Shown piece after piece: positions 1 to 4,430 of a stretch of 5,446 nt of DNA (within the stretch, counting starts at the first letter, position 1; the number at the start of each line of letters is the position of its first letter). Origin of the DNA: a bacterium. Lineage in GTDB: Bacteria; Krumholzibacteriota; Krumholzibacteria; LZORAL124-64-63. The stretch covers positions 1-5,446 of the forward strand of contig JAUUZX010000155.1 of the NCBI GenBank assembly GCA_030592025.1. The letters are read 5' to 3'. A model generated the notes under the pieces. That model saw only the letters and a list, made by a program, of their open reading frames with translations, made no database searches and had not been told where the DNA came from. Position numbers and translations under genes: made by a program.

Positions 1-1
1 C

Positions 2-1318
2 ATGAATGAATTCGGGGAGATACCACGGGTCCTGCTGTGGAACGACTCCGGTCTGGTCAATACCAGCAATGACTGGCCCGAGGCCATGATCGCCACCGGT
101 CTGTTCCCAGGGGTCGGCTTCGACACCTACCGCACCACCGCCCCGGGGTACAACCAGCAGAACGGCTTGGGCGGCGTCAGAATAGAGATACTCGCCCGCT
201 ACGAGACCATCATCTACAGCGGCGGCAATTATTCTTGGGAACCGCTCGAATACTACGACATTTTCGCACTTGATTCCTTCCTTCACCTGGGGGAAAAGAG
301 TCTCATCGTGGCGGGCAACCACACGATCTCCCAGCTGGCCGCCAGCCTCGAAGGTGCGGAATTGTCCTCTGATTTCCTCGGCGTGCAGCCGGACGGCGCC
401 GGCACCCTCACCTACGACCAATCCGTCTTCGCCCTGGCCGGCAATCCGGTCTTTGACGACGGCGACAACTGGACCGTCGACGGCTCCTGCCCCTATGTCA
501 TGACCTTCGATGCCATCGTCCCCACGACCAGCGACGGCGCCGAGCCCCTGGCGGAGTTCGCGCCTGTGGGCACCTTGCCCTACCTCGCCGCCAGTCGTAA
601 CTACAGGGCCGGATATGGCGCAACCTCCTTCGTCTTCCCCTACGACCTGAACTACACCACTGATGGGTCCAAGGCCGGGGAAAAGAGCTTCATGCTCATG
701 TCCTCCCTCCTGGAGGACGTCTTCATCTCCCTCGACTACGGCGCGGTGCCCTGCTTCCTGCAGACCTGCGACTTCACCGTGGCCGACGGGACGGTGGAGG
801 CGAGTTGGCTCGTTTCGGGGGCCGCCCTGACCGATGACTTCCGTCTCGAAGCCGCAGGGCCCGACGGCGCGCGGGTCGTCCCACACACCCGGACTTCCGA
901 GGACCGGTTCACGGCCCTGGACGACTCGCCGTTGCTGCGGGCCGGGGGCACCATCGCTTACACCCTCTACTACCGCAACGCGGCGGACAACTGGTACGCC
1001 ATCCACGACGCCGAGGTCAAAGTCGGCGCCGCCGTGCCCTTCGTCACCCAACTGACGGGCGCCTTCCCCAACCCGTTCAACCCGCAGACCGAGATCGCCT
1101 TCTCCCTCGACCGGAAGCAGACGGTTGAGATCTCGGTCTACGACATCAGCGGACGGCAGATCGTCACCCTGATCAACGACACCTGGGACGCCGGGCCCCA
1201 CACCGTCGTGTGGAAAGGCGACGACGCCACCGGCCGTCGGGCCTCATCGGGCACGTACTTCGTCCAGATGCGGACGGCGAACCTGGTGGAGTCGGAGAAG
1301 ATCATGCTCGTGAAATAG
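2..1318 (+). CDS. Secreted/cell-surface protein with C-terminal FlgD-like (type IX-like) sorting domain, 5' end probably outside window
   Basis: The frame is open from the window edge to a TAG at 1316-1318 (438 residues from the ATG at 2). There is no signal peptide after that ATG, although the C-terminus is of a type found on exported proteins, so the true start is probably upstream and this is a fragment. Residues about 8-120 alternate short hydrophobic strands with glycine turns (VLLWNDSG, ETIIYSGGNYSW, SLIVAGNHT). This resembles the Rossmann-like, glutamine-amidotransferase-like domain often found near the end of large secreted peptidases; that assignment is tentative. Residues about 258-345 look like a fibronectin-III-type beta domain. 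Residues about 350-438 form the FlgD-Ig/type A sorting domain, with PNPFNP at 356-361, then VYDISGRQI, GPHTVVWKGDD, SSGTYFVQM and a closing KIMLVK. In the FCB group such tails direct export and surface attachment. No catalytic residues are visible, so the function of the whole protein is unknown. An intrinsic terminator follows directly. Confidence 0.8.
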   Translation: MNEFGEIPRVLLWNDSGLVNTSNDWPEAMIATGLFPGVGFDTYRTTAPGYNQQNGLGGVRIEILARYETIIYSGGNYSWEPLEYYDIFALDSFLHLGEKSLIVAGNHTISQLAASLEGAELSSDFLGVQPDGAGTLTYDQSVFALAGNPVFDDGDNWTVDGSCPYVMTFDAIVPTTSDGAEPLAEFAPVGTLPYLAASRNYRAGYGATSFVFPYDLNYTTDGSKAGEKSFMLMSSLLEDVFISLDYGAVPCFLQTCDFTVADGTVEASWLVSGAALTDDFRLEAAGPDGARVVPHTRTSEDRFTALDDSPLLRAGGTIAYTLYYRNAADNWYAIHDAEVKVGAAVPFVTQLTGAFPNPFNPQTEIAFSLDRKQTVEISVYDISGRQIVTLINDTWDAGPHTVVWKGDDATGRRASSGTYFVQMRTANLVESEKIMLVK

Positions 1319-1334
1319 CCTGTATCGCTCGACC

Positions 1335-1366
1335 GGCCCCGGGGCGTATGCTCCGGGGCCATTTTT
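1335..1366 (+). terminator. Intrinsic (rho-independent) terminator
   Basis: The arms GGCCCCGGGGC (1335-1345) and GCTCCGGGGCC (1350-1360) pair over 11 bp with one G:U pair, around a GTAT loop. A T-run (1362-1366) follows at once. It lies 16 bases after the stop codon of the surface-protein gene and should end that transcript. There is no T-run on the opposite side, so it should act on the + strand only. Confidence 0.92.
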
Positions 1367-1377
1367 ATCTGTTCCCC

Positions 1378-1406
1378 TTGACCTTACGCCTCCTTTTCGC
1401 TATACT
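1378..1406 (+). promoter_or_regulatory. Sigma-70-type promoter of the HNH gene
   Basis: The -35 box TTGACC (1378-1383) and -10 box TATACT (1401-1406) each match the consensus at five of six bases and are separated by exactly 17 bases. The expected transcription start is near 1412-1414, giving a leader of about 30 bases before the ATG at 1444. The box sits in a locally AT-richer patch just after the terminator of the previous gene. It is the best promoter match in the window and supports a separate transcription unit. Not experimentally shown. Confidence 0.7.
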
Positions 1407-1443
1407 TTCGCCATTGGGTTCCTCCCGGATTCGAGATTTTGGA

Positions 1444-2433
1444 ATGCTTCCCGTTTTTGCCCCAGGGCGCTCTGCTCCCGAGGCCGACCGCGCCTTGCGC
1501 TCCGCCTGCCAGGCCGAGGCCGACGCTCGCCGCTGCGCCGTCCTCTGGTTCGGCGACATCCTCACCCGACGCCTCTACCGCGACCTCGGCCACGCCTCCA
1601 TGCAGCAGTACGCCCGCTGCGCTCTCGGTTTTTCCGAGACCCGCACATCCGATTTCATGCACCTCGTCCGCAAGCTCGACCGGCTGCCCGCCGTCCGCGA
1701 AGCCCTGCCCGACATCGGCTACACCAAGGCGCGGCAGATCGTGCGCGTGGCCTCGCCGCGCACCGAGGCCCGGTGGGTCGATCTCGCACGGAACAGCAGC
1801 CGGCGTGAGTTGGCGGACAAGGTGAAGCAAGTGACGGCCCGGGCCAGGAAAAAGCCGGCAGCGGCGTTGTTCGAGGAGCCCGAAACCCTCGCTGCCGAAG
1901 TGCCGGTTCGCGTGGGCATCGAGTTCACCCCCGAGCAGCACGCGCGGTGGGAAGGGTTGTGGGAGAAGCTGGCCAAGCGGGGGGTGACCGGAGGACGGGC
2001 CGAGATGCTGCTCGACGCGTTGGCGTGCAAACTCGAGGAGGCAACGGGCGACAAGGCAACGGCTTCCAAAGCAACCGCCCCCCGGGGGGCGGTCCCGCCG
2101 GTGCAGGTCCACGTCCACCGGTGCCCCGATTGCGGGCGCGCCGAAACCGGCGGGCAGCGATGGGGCCGGGCGGACACCGAACGCCTCACCTGCGACGCGG
2201 CGATCAGCGTCCCCGGCCAGCGCAACACCACGACGATCCCGCCGCGCACCCGTCGGCAGGTGCTGGCCAGGGACCGCCATCGGTGCCAAGCGCCGGGCTG
2301 TGGCCACACGCGTTTTCTGGAGGTCCATCACCGAGAGCCGCGAGAGAGGGGCGGCACCAACGATCCTGCGAACCTCATCACCCTATGCGGGGCCTGCCAT
2401 CGCCTCTGGCACGAGCGGCGGGCGCGGGAGTGA
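1444..2433 (+). CDS. HNH endonuclease-family protein, 13E12/DUF222-like
   Basis: A 329-residue protein of the stand-alone HNH family whose members have a helical DUF222/13E12-like N-terminal region and a C-terminal HNH nuclease domain. The family is predicted to cut or nick DNA with a metal ion; the biological role is generally unknown. Residues 1-200 are helix-rich and charged. Residues 200-220 are a low-complexity linker with an ATxxK repeat. CPDC at 227-230 and the RLTCDAAI block (247-254) lead into IPPRTRRQVLARD, then the HNH core: C281, C286, H295-H296 (FLEVHH), N310, C315, C318, H319 and H323. The two CxxC-type pairs probably bind structural zinc, and His296/Asn310/His319-323 are the likely active site. 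All expected residues are present, so it looks intact. The frame is open upstream to 1210, but that would overlap the previous gene, terminator and promoter. The ATG at 1444 fits a leader of about 30 bases. No clear Shine-Dalgarno is visible. It has no nuclease partner, methylase or toxin-like neighbour. Confidence 0.87.
   Translation: MLPVFAPGRSAPEADRALRSACQAEADARRCAVLWFGDILTRRLYRDLGHASMQQYARCALGFSETRTSDFMHLVRKLDRLPAVREALPDIGYTKARQIVRVASPRTEARWVDLARNSSRRELADKVKQVTARARKKPAAALFEEPETLAAEVPVRVGIEFTPEQHARWEGLWEKLAKRGVTGGRAEMLLDALACKLEEATGDKATASKATAPRGAVPPVQVHVHRCPDCGRAETGGQRWGRADTERLTCDAAISVPGQRNTTTIPPRTRRQVLARDRHRCQAPGCGHTRFLEVHHREPRERGGTNDPANLITLCGACHRLWHERRARE
2039..2083 (+). repeat. 15-bp tandem repeat, about three copies, inside the HNH gene
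   Basis: Three consecutive 15-base units start at 2039 (AGGCAACGGGCGACA), 2054 (AGGCAACGGCTTCCA) and 2069 (AAGCAACCGCC...). The first two share their first nine bases; the third is degenerate. In the HNH reading frame they encode a pentapeptide periodicity, ATGDK-ATASK-ATAPR, in the linker before the zinc/HNH part. The 15-base unit keeps the frame, so copy number could vary without breaking the gene. Confidence 0.7.
2074..2093. repeat. Perfect 20-bp palindrome within the HNH gene
   Basis: ACCGCCCCCC is followed directly by its exact reverse complement GGGGGGCGGT, with no spacer; the flanking bases 2073 and 2094 do not pair. It overlaps the end of the 15-bp tandem repeat and codes for the linker around residues 211-217. 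It could form a cruciform or be a protein-binding site, or be a chance product of G/C runs in a high-GC gene. Confidence 0.8.
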
Positions 2434-2503
2434 GCGCCGTGGCGGTCGTCCCACATTGCATCATCATGTAGGCGCCAACGAGTTGAACCATCCTCCGACA
2501 CAC

Positions 2504-2507
2504 GGAG
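2504..2507 (+). promoter_or_regulatory. Ribosome binding site of the ABM-family gene
   Basis: GGAG lies seven bases before the ATG at 2515, a normal spacing. It supports that ATG over the in-frame ATG at 2527. The 81-base gap after the HNH gene shows no convincing promoter or terminator, so co-transcription with the HNH gene is possible. Confidence 0.6.
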
Positions 2508-2514
2508 TTACGCC

Positions 2515-2817
2515 ATGTACATCGCCATGAATCGATTCCCCATTGCCCCGGGCCGTGAAGAGGTCTTCGAGAAGATCTGGCGCGACCGCGACTCGCAACT
2601 CGACCAGGTGCCCGGGTTCCGCGAGTTCCGACTGCTGCGGGGCGCGACCACCGACGAGAGCACGATCTTCGTCTCCCACTCGCTGTGGGATTCCTACGAG
2701 GTTTTCCACGCCTGGACCGAGTCCGACGCCTTCAAGCAGGCCCACGGCAAGTCCCGCGCGCCCGAGGGCACGTACCTCGGCCCGCCGCAGTTCGAGGGGT
2801 ACACCGTCGTGCTGTGA
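2515..2817 (+). CDS. ABM-domain protein, probable IsdG-type heme-degrading monooxygenase
   Basis: A 100-residue protein made of one antibiotic-biosynthesis-monooxygenase (ferredoxin-like, dimeric alpha/beta barrel) domain. The strand MYIAMNRFPI, then GREEVFEKIW, VPGFREFRLLRG and FVSHSLWDSYEVFHAWTESD follow the family order. The region AWTESDAFKQAH lines up without gaps with the IsdG segment containing its catalytic Trp and His. Asn6, Trp67 and His77 fall where IsdG/IsdI have the Asn/Trp/His triad needed to open the heme ring. That makes cytosolic heme breakdown, releasing iron, more likely than the polyketide-type oxygenase role of other ABM proteins. No signal peptide is seen. No heme transporter or TonB receptor is nearby, so the substrate stays an inference. 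Its stop codon lies one base from the stop of the convergent msrA gene. The alternative is a generic ABM protein of unknown substrate. Confidence 0.85.
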   Translation: MYIAMNRFPIAPGREEVFEKIWRDRDSQLDQVPGFREFRLLRGATTDESTIFVSHSLWDSYEVFHAWTESDAFKQAHGKSRAPEGTYLGPPQFEGYTVVL

Positions 2818-2818
2818 G

Positions 2819-3484
2819 CTACTTCTTCAGGCTCGCGGCAAACTCCTTGCGGAACTTCGCCAGCTTGGGGTTGATGACCACCTGGCAGTAGCCCTGCGCC
2901 GCGTTGTTGGCGTAGTAGTCCTGATGGTAGTCCTCGGCCTTGTGGAACTTGTGGAGTGACGTGACCTCGGTCACCACGCTGTTGGACCAGGCGCCCGACG
3001 CGTTCAACGCCGCGATGGCGGCTTCGGCGATGAGGCGCTGGTCGTCGCTGTGGGTGAAGATGGCCGAGCGGTACTGGGTGCCGACGTCCGCGCCCTGGCG
3101 GTTGAGGGTCGTCGGGTCGTGGATGGAGAAGAACACGCCCAGGATGTCGGCGAAGCTGGCCACGGCCGGATTGAAGGTGATCTGGACGACCTCGGCGTGG
3201 CCGCTTTCGCCGCTGCAGATCTCCTTGTAGGTCGGGTCGACGGTGCGGCCGCCGGCGTAGCCGCTCTCCACCTGGGTCACGCCCTTCAGTTCCTCGTAGA
3301 CGGCTTCCAGGCACCAGAAACAACCGCCGCCGAGGGTGGCCGTTTCCAGGTCGGCCGCACGGTTTTCGGCAGCCGCACGGGTTTCCGCAGCCGCGCGGGC
3401 CTCGTTCGTGTCGGTCATGACGATCCATCCTCCCAGAACCGCCAGGCACAGCGTGGCGGCGATCGAAGTGTTGCGAAATCTCAT
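2819..3484 (-). CDS. msrA: Peptide-methionine (S)-S-oxide reductase MsrA, exported form
   Basis: A 221-residue enzyme that reduces the S form of methionine sulfoxide in proteins, normally with electrons from thioredoxin or a similar thiol donor. Family signatures are clear: GGGCFWCLEAVYEEL at 52-66 with catalytic Cys55, GVTQVESGYAGG, YKEICSGESGHAEVV (86-100), FFSIHDPTT and QYRSAIF. GYC (198-200) and INPKLAKFRKEF near the end place Cys200 as the probable resolving cysteine. Upstream of the domain are Arg-containing residues 1-4, a hydrophobic stretch at about 7-23 and a possible cleavage site after ARA (29-31), so it is probably periplasmic. Cys13 lies inside the hydrophobic part and does not form a lipobox. 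Residues 30-46 are an Ala/Arg/Glu linker encoded by an 18-bp tandem repeat. No MsrB domain is fused. GGAGG seven bases before the ATG (3492-3496 on the + strand) fixes the start. It is divergent from pcm. Confidence 0.95.
   Translation of the reverse strand: MRFRNTSIAATLCLAVLGGWIVMTDTNEARAAAETRAAAENRAADLETATLGGGCFWCLEAVYEELKGVTQVESGYAGGRTVDPTYKEICSGESGHAEVVQITFNPAVASFADILGVFFSIHDPTTLNRQGADVGTQYRSAIFTHSDDQRLIAEAAIAALNASGAWSNSVVTEVTSLHKFHKAEDYHQDYYANNAAQGYCQVVINPKLAKFRKEFAASLKK
3354..3407 (-). repeat. 18-bp tandem repeat in the msrA linker
   Basis: Read on the + strand, units begin at 3354 (GCCGCACGGTTTTCGGCA), 3372 (GCCGCACGGGTTTCCGCA) and 3390 (GCCGCGCGGGCC...). The first two differ at two of 18 positions; the third is degenerate. 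On the coding strand they give a hexapeptide periodicity (about EARAAA-ETRAAA-ENRAAD) between the signal segment and the MsrA domain. It is probably a short charged helix acting as a spacer. Confidence 0.8.
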
Positions 3485-3491
3485 GTTGGGG

Positions 3492-3496
3492 CCTCC
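3492..3496 (-). promoter_or_regulatory. Ribosome binding site of msrA
   Basis: On the minus strand GGAGG, within a GGGGGAGG run, lies seven bases before the msrA ATG (3482-3484). This near-ideal spacing decides the start and therefore keeps the hydrophobic leader in the protein. Confidence 0.75.
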
Positions 3497-3512
3497 CCCG
3501 TTGCGTGTCCGG

Positions 3513-3541
3513 TTGCCGTCACCGCTTCGTTCCGCTATGGT
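3513..3541 (+). promoter_or_regulatory. Possible promoter of pcm in the msrA/pcm divergent gap
   Basis: TTGCCG (3513-3518) and TATGGT (3536-3541) are 17 bases apart, each matching four of six consensus bases. A start near 3547-3549 would leave a leader of fewer than ten bases, barely including the AGGGAGG ribosome site, which is unusually short. The 71-base gap must also hold the msrA promoter on the other strand, for which I see no clear match. Confidence 0.3.
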
Positions 3542-3545
3542 CGGA

Positions 3546-3552
3546 AGGGAGG
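3546..3552 (+). promoter_or_regulatory. Ribosome binding site of pcm
   Basis: AGGGAGG precedes the ATG at 3556 by three bases (the GGAAGG at 3543-3548 by seven). It favours this ATG over the in-frame GTG at 3505, which has no purine-rich sequence just upstream. Confidence 0.55.
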
Positions 3553-3555
3553 GCC

Positions 3556-4317
3556 ATGGGCGCGATCCTTGGAATCGGAACCGTTCTCGGTACGGTCATG
3601 CTTCTGTTGACTGGCATGAATGCAAACCCTCGCGACGACGGCGACCACGCCACCGAACGCCGGGCCATGGTGCGCGCCGTCGAGGCCGATGTGCGCCGCA
3701 ACCCCGATGTCCTGGGCCGCGCCGCACTCTCGACGACGGTGCACACCGCCCTGCTCGCGGTGCCCCGGCACGAGTTCGTGCCCCACACCTTCCGCATCCA
3801 CGCCTATGAAAACCGGGCCCGGCCCATCGGCCGGGGCCAGACCATCAGCCAGCCCACCATCGTCGCGATGATGACCGACCTGCTGGCCCTCGCCCCCGGG
3901 GACACGGTGCTCGAGGTGGGCACCGGTTCGGGCTACCAGGCCGCCGTGCTGGCCGAGGTCCTCACTGAAGGGTACGTGCACACCATCGAAATCGTGACCG
4001 ACCTGGCCCGCACCGCCCGCATGCGATTGCGGGTCATGGGCTACGACAACGTACGGGTGCACGAGGGGGATGGCTACGCGGGGCTGCCGAGCCACGGGCC
4101 CTTCCAGGGCGTCATGGTCACCGCGGCGGCCGATGCGATCCCGCCGGCGCTCATCGAGCAGCTCGCGCCCGGCGGCCGGCTGGTCATGCCCCTGGGCCCC
4201 CGCGAGGAAACCCAGTGGCTGACGGTCGTCACGAAGGACCTGGACGGGGCGCTCACCCGCAGGGTCGTGCTGGCGGTGAGGTTCGTGCCGTTGACGGGGG
4301 AGGTCGAGGGGCAGTAG
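3556..4317 (+). CDS. pcm: Protein-L-isoaspartate O-methyltransferase with N-terminal hydrophobic segment
   Basis: A 253-residue SAM-dependent enzyme that methylates L-isoaspartyl residues arising from aged Asn/Asp, starting their conversion back to aspartate. The core is clear: VPRHEFVP (69-76), GQTISQP (94-100) with the conserved substrate-side Thr/Ser, VLEVGTGSGYQ (118-128, SAM-binding motif I), HTIEIV (142-147) with the ribose-binding acid, GDGYAGLP (171-178), VTAAADAIP (188-196), GGRLVMPLG (206-214) and the closing VRFVPLTG. It is longer than the roughly 210-residue cytosolic enzyme because of an N-terminal addition. Residues 3-20 form an uncharged hydrophobic stretch (GAILGIGTVLGTVMLLL) that looks like a signal or anchor but lacks the usual positive start. 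A GTG start at 3505 would add 17 residues with three Arg and make a more typical signal, but the ribosome site favours 3556. It is divergent from exported msrA; guaA follows after 113 bases. Confidence 0.93.
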   Translation: MGAILGIGTVLGTVMLLLTGMNANPRDDGDHATERRAMVRAVEADVRRNPDVLGRAALSTTVHTALLAVPRHEFVPHTFRIHAYENRARPIGRGQTISQPTIVAMMTDLLALAPGDTVLEVGTGSGYQAAVLAEVLTEGYVHTIEIVTDLARTARMRLRVMGYDNVRVHEGDGYAGLPSHGPFQGVMVTAAADAIPPALIEQLAPGGRLVMPLGPREETQWLTVVTKDLDGALTRRVVLAVRFVPLTGEVEGQ

Positions 4318-4430
4318 CGGTTTGCCGCACCAATCCCGGTTGAGGATTACCCTCCGTTGAGTTAACTATGGGTTTCCCGGTGGGCCTCCGGTCCGCCGTC
4401 CTGCTTCGACCCCTGCCCCGGGACGGTCCC
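4318..4430 (+). other. Intergenic region upstream of guaA
   Basis: These 113 bases hold no convincing terminator: only a 4-bp GCGG/CCGC stem around TTTG near 4318-4328, without a T-run. Several TTGA-like words lie around 4340-4362 in an AT-richer patch, but none is paired with a good -10 box. No purine-riboswitch-like structure is evident. An in-frame ATG at 4368 would lengthen GuaA by 21 residues. The element GGGAC-G-GTCCC (4420-4430) sits right before the chosen ATG. Confidence 0.45.

Noticed and set aside
1210..1443. Upstream extension of the HNH open frame to an ATG at 1210
   Set aside because: It would overlap the surface-protein gene by more than 100 bases and read through the terminator and promoter; the extra residues do not resemble the family.
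1384..2331. 315-codon open frame on the minus strand opposite the HNH gene
   Set aside because: It is an antisense shadow of a high-GC coding region; its translation is low-complexity Gly/Ala/Leu/Val/Arg-rich without a domain, while the + strand has a complete HNH motif.
1444..2433. HNH gene as part of a restriction or anti-phage system
   Set aside because: No methyltransferase, helicase, toxin, sensor or recombinase gene is adjacent; neighbours are a surface protein and a small ABM protein.
2694..3449. 251-codon frame on the minus strand overlapping msrA in another frame
   Set aside because: It is very rich in Arg, Gly and Pro and runs through both the ABM gene and msrA; the MsrA frame carries all family motifs.
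3820..3845. GC-rich inverted repeat (GGCCCGGCC...GGCCGGGGCC)
   Set aside because: It lies inside pcm, has no T-run, and is explained by Arg/Pro/Gly codons in a high-GC gene.
4420..4430. GGGAC-G-GTCCC dyad directly before the guaA ATG
   Set aside because: A 5-bp stem with a one-base centre cannot form a hairpin and is too short to call an operator without further copies.
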